Part shown: positions 1 through 12,600 of the stretch, in pieces
Numbering within the stretch: the stretch's first letter is position 1
Layout: each line of letters opens with the position of its first letter
Assembly (NCBI GenBank): GCA_026874595.1
Contig: CM049306.1
Coordinates: 30,865,519-30,929,518 of the forward strand
Direction: 5' to 3'
Origin: Sipunculus nudus
Lineage: Eukaryota; Annelida; Sipuncula; Golfingiida; Sipunculidae
Length of the DNA stretch: 64,000 bases
The notes under the pieces: generated by a model
Seen by the model: the letters and a program-made list of their open reading frames with translations, nothing else
Database searches by the model: none
What the model was told of the DNA's origin: nothing
Program-made: the position numbers and the translations under genes

Positions 1-366
1 TTATAAGACTATTTCTAAACATGAGCCATTTAGACAGATTTAATATCCTCAGTTTGTGAAGTTCACCAATCTAGTCACAGTGTTATCTGTTTTTGTTTTT
101 TACTTACACAAGGCTTACCTGTCAGATTTTGACCTTTCACCCCTGATCCTGAATTTCATATCAGCCCAAGAGGCACATTTGGTGTTAGGTTTATACTTCA
201 ACCAAATGAAACCATGTATGTTAAGATTGTTTGTGAACCTGAGGTGGGATAGACTGACTCGATGTTTAGTGAGTCACTCTGGCACTTTGTTCTGGAGGCT
301 GCATCAGACATGTGAATCACTTATGTGGATTGGCAATGTGAATGCAGTATGTGAATCAGTGTCACA
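1..366. other. 3' flank of DCLRE1A
   Basis: This stretch lies downstream of the DCLRE1A stop codon on the minus strand and probably holds its 3' UTR. I see no AATAAA on the minus strand here, so the poly(A) site may lie outside the window. I recognise no other gene or repeat in it. Confidence 0.4.
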
Positions 367-593
367 TCATTTAGATACGGGTGATTTAACCACCCAGCTG
401 TTTATGGCTGCTTGTCTTTTGACTTTCCCTGGTGATCTTTCAGCCTCCTCCTGCCACTGCTGGAAAATCTTTTCCATTTTTTTCCGGCCTGCTGGGTTTC
501 CATTGTTCACTGTGGGCAGTATCCTCTTTGGTCTCAGGAACTGGACAAAACGTTTCATTTCTGTGTAGCTGCTGTGTTCACTGTATGGTACAC
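367..593 (-). CDS. DCLRE1A: DCLRE1A exon 10 (last coding exon)
   Basis: The acceptor is ...TAATAG before GTGTACC at 593, joined in phase 1 to exon 9. It encodes [15 protein letters not shown], the C-terminal motif of SNM1 proteins whose His is a conserved beta-CASP residue, then [10 protein letters not shown]. It ends at TGA (369-367). About 25 basic residues follow the usual family end. Confidence 0.93.
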
Positions 594-3500
594 CTATTAG
601 AGAATGACAAACTGAATTAGCTAAAGCATAAATAACAGACAAAAACAAGGACCAGAACTGCATGGAACAGCAGCTTTGAAAACAGAATCCCCTCTCTTCC
701 TTCAACTTACTGACAACTACCATTATAGGAAACCTCAAAAAAAGATACCTGGTTTTATTCTCTCAATATGCATAACTAAACATAATACAGCATGACAATG
801 GATTTTCTATGCAGGAACGAGTGCATGTATGTATGCATGGGGGGGGGGGGGGGGGGAGAGAAACAAGGGACCTATGGGTCACGACGCTCAGCTGTTATAT
901 ATAATAAAAAAATATTATTTAGAAATGAGGCACATGCTGGTTTTGTGTGGTAATAAATATAAGCTGTATCATGAGTTGTTGTTGTTTAGCTTATGTATGA
1001 TTTTGATAGTACCTTTGGAGACAGGGAAGAGGATTGATTTCATTTATTTTATTAACAAATGGAGTACTACTGTCACACAGATTTTGACTTGGCCATATAA
1101 CTTATAAGCAGAACATATAATATAAGAGTTTAACTATTTATTAAAAAAATTTCAAATATTGTCCCAAATATAATTTTTATTAAAAATAATAAGAGAATCA
1201 TATGATTTTTTAAAATGAAATATAACTGATATGATTATTAAAATAATATTAAAGAATATATTCATGAATGCATTCATGAATACATTTTGAAAGTATTTGC
1301 ACGAATATTCATATACTTTCATTTTTACCTGAATTCCCATTCTTTATGCTAGAAATTTTATAATGGAGTACATAATCATATTCGTATTTAAATACAATTA
1401 CAAAGTATTCGCACCACGTCTGGTATTTATTCAGTTTTCACCAAACAATGATGTTGAGAATCCAGAATATACAAAATTCACACATTTAAATAATGATCAT
1501 AAGTACCTGGTTTTATGGCTTTTATTTATATTAAAAAATAACTGTAAAAAATTCATTTTGGACTAATTTCACATCAATGTACACACTAGACACAGTAGGA
1601 ATCTAGATTAATATTATCAACTGCATCTTTGTCTATCATTAATTTCCTTCATATAATCCTTAATGATTAGTAATGAATAATATGATTTACTTCTTTATCA
1701 TTAAAAATGAACTGAAAAATGCCATAGGTGACTGCATGGTGTTATTTGGAATATGTGACATTCTACCCATCGATACAAGATTCTTATATCATCAGTAACT
1801 GCAAGTTAATTTCCTGTTATTATAAACTAACAAATTCCTTTTCTATTTTTCTCTAATTTGTTATTAAAAACCAATAAAAATTTATTAATTTATTGTTTAT
1901 TGTTATGTTGTTGGTTAGACTACTAGATGAGTTGGGTTGAACACCTGGATCAACTGTGGCTGGCCATCAGCTGCCTGGATTCTCCCCTCAAGCGTGCATA
2001 ATTTGATGAAAGGTCAATAAGGTCAACATACAGGCGACTCAAGAGGGGCTTGAGAGAGCCAAAGTCTGACAGGGTCTCATAAAAAACATTAATAAAAGCT
2101 ACAATATTTGGCAAATTTCTTTCAGCTTTCTAAACTAAAAAGCTGAAATCCTTATGTGTGCAAGATATGAAAATTATATCAACAGTGCTCACGGGAAACA
2201 AACGTGCCATGGTCACAGTTGGGCAAAATTTAAGGTACTAATTTTATATTTATACTAATAACTTATAAAATTTGAAAAATTCAGAACTAATTTTGGGTAT
2301 TCAATTGAATCTTGATTAAATAATGTTACATCCCTGACAAAAAAAAATCTCTAGCTTCAGCAATGCCCTTGTTAAGGGAGTAAATATATTTCTTGATTTT
2401 TTACAAAGTGCATTATGTTTGGGCCCATAACTTAAAAAAAATACACAATACTGACATCATTTCTGGCATGTGCATAGTGAATGTATAGAAAAATATGTAT
2501 ATTATATATGATCAAAGTCAGATCAGTGGTTTTGATATTAGGCAGTCTTAAAGTGTAACATTGGGTTTTTAATGGAAAAATTAAGTTTTTCATTGATATC
2601 TTGAAGGAATTAAGTCCTAGTGACCAAATTCTTGGCATGGTAGGGGATTTTGGAGAAATCTAACTGTATGCCAAATTTAAGGAACTTAGAGCTGAAGCTC
2701 GGGAGCTGAGCTCTAGCAAACTGCATAACACTAGCAATATGTGACATGGTGCTTGAAAACTTGAATAAAATCTACAGTTTTTGATCAACTGGTTTCAAAT
2801 TTTTGGTGTTAAAAGTTAAAATGCTAACAAAAACATGCTGTGAAAATTAAATCCACAGCAGTTACAGCAAAAAAACGTGCCATGGTCAAAGTTGGGCAAA
2901 ATTTAAGGTACCAATTTTTTATTTTTGCTAATATTTTAAAAAATTTAAAAGATTTTGATCTAATTTTGGGTATACAATTTAATTTTGATTAATAAAAGTA
3001 ATATTACTGGAAAAAAAGTGCTTAGCTTTAACAAGTTTTGTGTTAAGTGATAAAATTTCTTTCCTGATTATTTAAAAAATGCATTATGTTTGGGCCCATA
3101 ACTTTTTTAAATTAAATAATACAGACCTAATTTCTGGCATGTACATAGGAATTAAATAGAGGATTATTTATAGGAAATATGAGGAAAAACAGATGAGTGG
3201 TTTTGATATTAGGCAGTCCTAAAGTGTGAAAATAGGTTTTTAATAAAAAATTGAGGTTTTTCCTTAATTTCTCAAAGGAATGAAGTCGCAAAGACCCAGT
3301 TTTTGGCTTGGTAGGAGATCTTGGGGACATCTAACATTATGCTGAATTTTGGATTCCTAGGTCTTACGGTTTCAAAACGTGCCACATCTACGGACGGACG
3401 GACGGACGGACGGATGGACGGACAGACGGACGGACGACGGACAATGGACCACGACTATAGCTCAGATGACTTATAGTCAGCTGAGCTAAAAATGTATGCA

Positions 3501-5196
3501 TGTGTGTGTGTGGGAGGGGCAGAAAAAAACCTAATACATAATAAAGTTTATTTACACAGCAGACCTAGATTTATGAAACTAAAATGGGGGACACAAGAAC
3601 ATGAAATTAACATCACAGCAAATAAATCCCAGAGAATGCAAACAGAATATTCCTCACAAAACATGAATGGATATTAAGAGTTTACATCAATACTACATGT
3701 TATATGCATAAGAATATAAGCAACATGTCTGAACATATACAGTAGAACCCTGCCTTGCAACCACCCAACAATTGCAACAAACCCCACAATTAAAGACCAC
3801 TTCCTTGATCCTAAATGTATGATTCAGGTAACAGAGAATTTCACAAATACGACCTCCCCATAATTACAACCACTTTGTTTAGCACCAATTGTGGGGTTCC
3901 ATTGAAAAATGAATCCCTTTCCTTAAACTAGGGTGGAAGTGTAATGGTTAAGGTGCTGGGCACATGATATAGAGGTTGTGAGTTTGAATCCCGATCAGAC
4001 CCCCACCGTGCCAAGACCCTTGGGCAAAGTCCCAACCGCAAATGTGCCTCTGTCCACCTGGCGGTAGAAATGGGTACCAGAATATACTGGGAAGGTAACC
4101 TACAATAGACAAGCGCCTCGTCCATTCAGAGTTTAACTCCTCAGTCACTTAACACTACAGAAACTGGGAAAAGCTCCGTTCTGATAGTAGGCTCAAGTGT
4201 AAAAGCCAAACAGACTTTACTTTTGCTTAAACAAACTATGCCCAAGTTATTCTGAATGTTTCCAGGTCTCTGCCTCAGAAGAGATGTTTATCTGATATTT
4301 CTCACCATATACTGTGATGTTGTCCCGTTTGAATTTAGGCTTCAAGTGTTCCAGACCAAGAGATTTGTTGCTGTGTGTCCAACCGGTTGGTTCAAAAGCC
4401 AGTACCCTGTCAAACCTGAGCTTCAAGCCCTCCAAGTGTTCTTTGAGATTCTGAAAACATATAAAATAGTCTCTTTAAAAATATGAAGCTTTTGAACAAA
4501 ATGCTATGATGCTAATAACCTAGATAAACAGTACAACTATATAATAAATATCAACTTGAATACTGAATTGGAATTGCTTAGTCTTTGCAGCAGTGGAATA
4601 GATGCCTACTCCATTGCAAAACTTGTGGTGTACAGCCTTTCTAAAGTTATGGAGTTTATAAACATCCTATCTACAAATACACAAACCAAAATTTGGTGCT
4701 GCAGACACTGTGATCTGGCTTGGGTCTAATTTACTCACTTTAAAGATACATGAACATTTATTATAATGTTTTTATCTCATTTTTTATCTAATTTTGACTT
4801 AATATGAAAGTTTCCTAGAAAAGCCATCTCCGAACACAGACTCACTATCTCCAGTTCACATTTCGATTTTTTGTTGTAATATTTATTTAAGTCAGGGGCG
4901 TCAATATAGGGGGGATGGGGGGTATATATACCCACCACTTTTTGGCAAGGGGGGGATGATCAATGATATCATCCCTCCCACTTTTCAGAGAATAATATTA
5001 TAATATTGCAAACAAAATATATAAATAAATAGAATTAAAGACTTTGGATCTATTTACTAAAAAATTTTATATCTAAACCTTGCTTAGAATTCACAAAATA
5101 ACCTATTTTCTAAAACATTATAATTATTTGAAATATGATAAAGTATATATATATATATACACATACATAATAATTATATATAGGCCTATATATAGG

Positions 5197-5255
<59 letters not shown>

Positions 5256-8200
5256 GTATATGCCACTCACAGACGCTGAAAAAGGTATTATATATATATA
5301 TATATATACATACATACACAAAGTCATCCCCCCCCCACCCTGGAAGAAAAATTGACGCCACTGATTTAAGTGATTAAACATAGTTCACCCACTTGTGTCA
5401 GCTTACCATTACAAGAATGTGCAAAAACACCCAAAAAAGGAGAAGAAACTTGAAAGAGGAACCAGAGAAGAAACACTTATTGGAAGATTGAAAAAGCTTG
5501 ATATGTGAAGTTGACCTTTTTTCCCACTTGTGTACAAGAGTGAGCAAATGTGTTTGGTACAAAATATTTGATGATAGCATATTTTAAAGAGAAAATGCTA
5601 TATTTTACATATATTTTACAAATCTTTTATGTGAATAGGTCCCTTTAATCTTGCTATACAAGATCTAAACTACATTCTGTTTTGTGTTACTATAGTAGAG
5701 ACCATACCTGATATGACAATTTGCCCATTGGGAGCACATGAACCTGAGCTTCTCTCCACTGCAGAGTTACAATCTTACTGACCCTGTCACTCTCTAAACA
5801 GTCCAGGATGCTTTTCTTGTCCTTCATCACAGCAACTCGAGAGTTTATGGCTTCGGCTATAGCTGCAAGAAAACAAACAAATTTCATATATCACAGGAGA
5901 ATGCAATCACTCCCATTGCTTTTTTGTATCTGTTCATCACTGTACTGAATCCATCAGAGTTAATACATAGATTGTTGCCCTCATTTCGCTTTCCCCTTCA
6001 TACTGATATGATCACACAGCAATTATATTTTTGATGGACTATTTATTCATGACATTACATAAAACTGAGTAATATCTTTTAATTTTTTTCAATGATTAAC
6101 CACTGAATCTAAAATATTTAACCCTAAAGACTGTCTGTCAAGATTCATTATTTTTACCTTATAAACATAAGAACCATATATTTTTTTTATTAGGCCTCAT
6201 GTCTATTTGTAGCTGCACCACAACTTTTCGTAACCCTGCCAAAAATTCACTTGGTAAAAAGGATATCTGGAAAATCCCTGTTGGAAGCCATATCCAGGCT
6301 CCCAGGTGCATGCAAGAAATCCACCTGAGAACATTCACAGAACACTAGAAAGATCAGCTCTGCCCTGCTGTATGGCCATGCTAGACTTTACAAACATTCC
6401 CCTTTAAATTTCTGGACGCCTAGACTAGTCTGCCACTGATTCAGTGGCCTTTGATCTTCCTGGGGAACACCTGTGGGGTTTGTATAAAATTACCTCATGC
6501 GAGGATTAGCACAGGTGCATGAAGAACAAAGGCGATAGTCTTGTGGGTCGTAACAATAGAAAAATTGTGCTGATTCCCCAGGAACTGCATTATAAAACCA
6601 GTGTTAATGGTGCTTTCCTTAAGCTAGTGTTGCTGAAGTGGATAAAAAATGTCTGAGGGTACCCACTGAGATTTGGGTATGATGATATGACATATGACAA
6701 TATGGCCTACTATAGTACACAGCAAATACTGTTTTTGATGTTAAGTGATCATTTACATATCAATGAAATTGTATTTTTGTTCCAACCAACTGCTATCTTG
6801 AAAAAATTAATATTTTCTTTGTCAGACCAACCAACTGCTATCTTGAAAATATTATTTTCTTATTGTTTTTTTTCTTTAGACAATGTACCAATAATTAGGT
6901 TCACTTTAACTGCCCATCAATCTTGGGGTCGACTGTTTCTTCCCCATTATTGCCAAAAACCCGCCCAAAACATGAACAATTGCTATCAGCACTAATTAAC
7001 TGAAGGACAATCATCAAATTTAAGATGCTTTTTAAGTTTTCGAGAATTAGACATTTTTTTACTTAGATTTTTTCTAAATAAGGCCGCTGCCTTATTAAGA
7101 GAAAATACGGTTTCCTATATTCAAGGTCTATTTCATAAGGAGGCTCCACAGTATGCATGACTCCCTAAGCTGTGTTCTTGGTATAAATTCTCAGTACACA
7201 TATCTAATTAAAATATCCACCCTCAACTTTTTCACAATTAGCTAACAGGGTTGAAGTTTCCTTCTTATGCAACCATATGTGTGACTGCCTTTATTCTGGC
7301 AGGCTTAGCTGACCTGTAATTGATCCACTGATTTGATGAACTTTGATTAAAATGATTTCTGCATAATATACCACTGGATAACCTTTTGACAATGATCCTG
7401 ATAATATTCTAGATCCTGTGATCCAGAATGTTTGCTGTCTCTGAGAATTTTCATGCTTTAAAGATGTTTTCATTTACTGGATATATTCCTGTATGCTAAA
7501 TATTTTAGTTAATTTTCTTAATTCCCTCTGGTGATGGCCACCTAAAAGTTATCAATCTTCCTGGAGCTGCAAGCAAACATAACCAGCTCTCCAGTCATTT
7601 CTTAATGATACTGGTAATGATGTGTTTTTTATAGATTTTTTTTTGGTGGAGGTAACCGCTTCCATTCTTTTAATTTGCTTAACTAAGTATTATGTAATTC
7701 TGCAGGTATCTATTTTGGTATTGGACTCTGTGACAGGGGCTTACACGTGATTATTCTGGCATGAACCAGGCTCAGTGTATCACTCCTACGGGTTCTGGGT
7801 GTTTGTAATCCCTATTGCTGGGGCATTACACAGAGGAAACTCCTGAAAGGCGCACTTGTTTGTGAGTGAACCATGACTGTTGGGCAGAGTCTCCCCATTA
7901 AGGCTGCAGAGCACTCACCCTGGGTGGGGGCCAACCGTGAAAAATCTTACCACCTCGGCTGAGATTCAAACTCACAATCTCCCGGCTTTGACCCCTGTGC
8001 TCTACTCCTGAGCCACAGAAGCCAGTTTGGTGATGATGTATACAGAGAGAGAAACATTCCACAGACACCAGTAGTCCAGTATTGCCGATGCAGAAAAAAC
8101 TTGCTAAAAACTTACATAATCGGGGAAACCCGGTTTAACAGTCCAAATGGCCGAAACCGCAAGTACAAGGGCTTTGAGTCTCGAAGCAATGTCGTTCACA

Positions 8201-9592
8201 GGATCGAGTTCGGCTCTCTAATGGCATGGCTGGGTCTCCGCTGCTGATATGTGTGGAGGGAATGTACGTTGCTTCTGGCTTTGTGGCTGTGGATGCTGTA
8301 GCTTTCTAAAAAGGACAACGCCACGAGATGGACAGTGGCGCCCTCTATGGCTCCCTGCTTGGCTTGGCGTGACACTGCGACTGTTGGCTCAGAGAACAAG
8401 CTTAAGGAGCGCACAGGGCTGAGGTCTTGACCGCAGCAACCTGTAGTTGCTCGATGAGCCTATACTTCTTTTGGCTTGAATAGTCCAGTATAGATATGGT
8501 ATTCTTAAGCAACTTTCAATTACAGCCATTCCAATCTGGACAACTATTTCTGTGTTGAGCTACTATATTAATTTCAGTCAGTGACAGACTTAACATATTA
8601 AAAACCTTATCTTATCAGTAAGATTAGAGTATAAATAATGATGCATCAGAAGTGGATCCAGGGGAGGGGTCCAGGGGTCCAGACCCACCTTTTTTCAACC
8701 GCCACAACTTTTTTTAAGGGTTTCAGGCCAATTTTTGCTGTCTGGACCCCCTTTTCTGGAAAAATAGGGACCATTTTTCAGGGTTTTCATCAGTCCTCCT
8801 GGGTTGGACCCCTCCTATTCCTAAATGCTGGATCCTCACATTAAGAAGTTTTTATCTGAATCATTTTTTTATTTACAGGTTTTATAAATTTTAATAAAAA
8901 AACCTGAAAATATAAGTTAAAATATTAGAATTGTTGCAAAAGTTGCAATCATTATATATACAGATTTAAAAACTGAAACTATAAGTTAAAATATTAAAAT
9001 TGTTGCAAAAGTTGCAATCACCATATATCCAGAGTATAGCTCATATTGGGTCATATTATGCATACACATATATTTTATTATTTTTAAATCATGAATGTTT
9101 AAACTGAATTTAAAAGAAAATAATGCCACAACATGGCATCTACAAGAATATTCCTTGAATCACTATTAAAAAGTTTTGCACAATGGAGTTTTCAGTACAT
9201 GCTTAATTTTATTCACCAAAATAAAATAAAAGATTCAGTAAATTTGATAAAATAAAACATCTTTTCAAATAAAGTATACACACTGTTGGTTGAATGAGGG
9301 ACAAACAATATCATTGTGCTAATTACTATCCCAGTTTTAATTTATTACTGGAATTAATAGTCAATTTCACACCTGGTGAGTTTTTACTCTTCTGAAGTAA
9401 GGAATTACTTATCTCATGAACATCCACACTTTCATAGCAATACACCACTTTGTGGACACAATTGAATGTACACTTTAATCATTGTAACCCTGGTGGTACA
9501 ATACAAAATCTAAAATGTAGCATAGCCTAGAATAAGAATGTATCAAATACAGAAAATAATAACATTCATCTAGTTTATGCACCATCTGGGGG

Positions 9593-9626
<34 letters not shown>

Positions 9627-12600
9627 GCAGGGCAGAGGGGAAGCCTGCTGGTAGTGGCCAAGCTGACCCAAGGCAAGGTGCCTGTGTGGGTTACATAATG
9701 CAAGTGAAGGCTGTACTACTAGGTGGGCTAGATGTAAACAACACTTGACATGGTGTATGAAAACATGATAAAAGCTATTCTTTCCAATCAATTTCTTTGA
9801 AATTTCAGATTTTAAAAGATTGAATCCTTATGTATATATGCTGTGAAAATTAAATCAACAGTGCCAAAGTTGGACAAAATTTAAGGTATTGATTTTTTAT
9901 TTATGCTAATAACTTGAAAAATTTGCAAAATTCAGATCTAATTTTGGGTAAACAATTGAATCTTGATTAAATAAAGTTATATTCCTGCAAAAAAATCTCT
10001 AGGTTCAGCAATTCTCATGTTAGGTGAGTAAATATATTTCCTGATTTTTTTAAAAATTGCATTATGTTTTGGCCCATAACTTCAAAATAATACCAAATAC
10101 TGACCTAATTTTTGGTATGTTCATAGAAAATGTATGAAAGAATGTGAATACTAAATACGATCAAAAACAGATCAGTGGTTTTGATATTAGGCAGCCTTGA
10201 AGTGTAACAATGGCTTTTTTTTATGGAAAACGGTGTTTTTCTTCCTTAATATCTCAAAGGAACAAAGTCCTAATGACCCAATTTTCGGTATGGTAGGAGA
10301 TTTTGGGGACATCTAAAATTATGCCAACAGCCTTGGGAGCATAGAGATGTGCACTGAATGACCTACAGTCATCAAAGTGGACTGCTTGACAATGTAAGTG
10401 AAAACAACAAGAGCCTCAAAAAAAATTCAATAACTAGCCTAATTTTGCAGGTTTTATTTTCAAACTTCAGATTTTAACAGATTAAATCCTTATATATACA
10501 TGCTGTGAAATTAAATCCACAGTACTTACAGGAAAAAAACGTGCCGTGGCCAAAGTTGGGCAAAATTTAAGGTACCAATTTTATATTTTTGCCAATATTT
10601 AAAAAAATTTAACAGATTTTGATCTAATTTTTGGTATACAATTAAATTTTGATTAATTAAAGTTGTATTACTAGAAAAAAGTCCCTACCTTTAACACTTT
10701 TTGTCTTAAGTGACCAAATATCTTCCTGATTTTTTTACAAAGTCCATTATGTTTGGGCCCATAACTTTTTTAAATTATATAATACTGACTTAATATCTGG
10801 CATGTACATAGGAACTATATAGAGGAATATTTATGGTAAATATGAAGAAAACCAGATGAGTGGTTTTGATATTAGGCAGTCCTGAAAAGTGAAAATAGAT
10901 TTCCAATAAAAAATTGAGGTTTTTCCTTAATATCTCGAAGGAACGAAGTCCTATTGACCCAATTTTCGGCATGGTAGGAGATTTTGGGGACATCTAACTG
11001 TATGCCGAATTTCAGATTCGTAGGTCCAACGGTGTCGAAACGTGCCAGTCTTACGGACGGACATCCGGACGGACGGACAATGGACCATGACTATAGCTCA
11101 GATGACTTATAGTCAGCTGAGCTAAAAATTAATTTGATTTATTAAAATAATATATATATATATGAGTAAATCAAATTTATTTTTTTTGTATTAAGTTTTG
11201 TTTCAATGTTTTAAATATGTCCATACGGAAATCTACATGTGTGTCATCATTTTTTCCAAATGAAAGTGATATGTTATCAATGACAAATCCTTTTATAGCA
11301 TTTCAAATTGTTTTGTCAATAAATATATTTTCATTTTCTTATTTTAAAGTAAAACTCCCCTCTCCCCCTTATCTATGAATAATTAGAGGACAGTACCTTG
11401 CCCTAAGATATGCAAAAACGTAAGCCAGTGTAGATCAAAGGGCACTAAGTAGCCCTGGTCACCTATTGTCAATTGATGCCAAACAAATAGAACGATATCA
11501 TTGTACGTATCCATGAGCATTGTATTAAGTATTACAGTGATTTGCTGCAATCTCAAATTACACTGTTCAAATGAAAAAAACTTAATCTGAAAGGGTAAGC
11601 ACTCATCACGATGTTTTGTGGTCAGCTCCTTTCTTTGTTTGTTCACTTTGATGGTTAATTACTGCAGACAGCATGTATAAGGACTTCTTGTTCTGGCCTG
11701 ACCTTCAGCTGCATCCATACACACAGCCAAAAAAAAAGAACAATAGTGTGTAATAATTTAACAATTAAACAAAAATAGTATGTACAGATTGCTTTGCACA
11801 CATATAGGCTATACACTATAGAAAGCACATATGCCTGGCCTCCACCAGGCCTCCAGTAACTGATAGCTGCTCCCAACAGGGCTCTGGCCTGTAACCAGCT
11901 GGCCTGTGACATCATGTGGGAACCCTCTATACTACATAAAGGGTTCCTGTACTTTCAGAAGACAAGATTTTCATGATTTCTGCATGTCTTTTTCAGGACC
12001 TAAAACAAACATTCATGACCTTTCTGCCTGTGACTTTGGGTATTTCAGTGTGAATTATGGTTTCCACAATTCATTAAATCATTATAATTTACCAAAAGAA
12101 GAGAGCAAGAATGAGAGACAGCCTACAGCCAGCCTGCAAACAAAGTTTAATGATTTTTTATATTCTCAAAAAATTAATGACTTTTAAAGTACTGAATTTA
12201 AAATTCATGACTTTCAAAGTACTGAATTAAGAAATGAAAAATGTCATGACCTGAGGGTGTGAGAACAATGTGTACAAAAGTCATGCAATTAACATTACTC
12301 ACCAAGAAAAATGCGTTCTTTGCCAATAGTGTATGATCCACACACAATGAGAGTGTTAGGATGCTGGTACACAGTGTCTGTTGCCAGATTCACGGCAAAG
12401 TTAATCACATCCATCTGTGGGGGAAAGGCATAGGCAGGATCGCAGTACCTGTGATACAGATATAAATTGTTAAGTTAAACGAGCCTTACCTGTAAGGTGA
12501 TGTTTGAATGGAATTCTACATTTACATTAGTCGATGTTCCCTTGAAATCACGTTTGTTGTGGGTTTTCCCCTTTCTTGTCTGGGAGCTGAACAGTTGTGT

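Noticed and set aside
3942-3992. A tRNA gene
   Set aside because: A and B boxes are present but the sequence does not close an acceptor stem and continues into a SINE body.
5110-5381. Tyr/Ile-rich ORFs resembling a membrane peptide
   Set aside because: They translate a TA microsatellite inside a hAT MITE.
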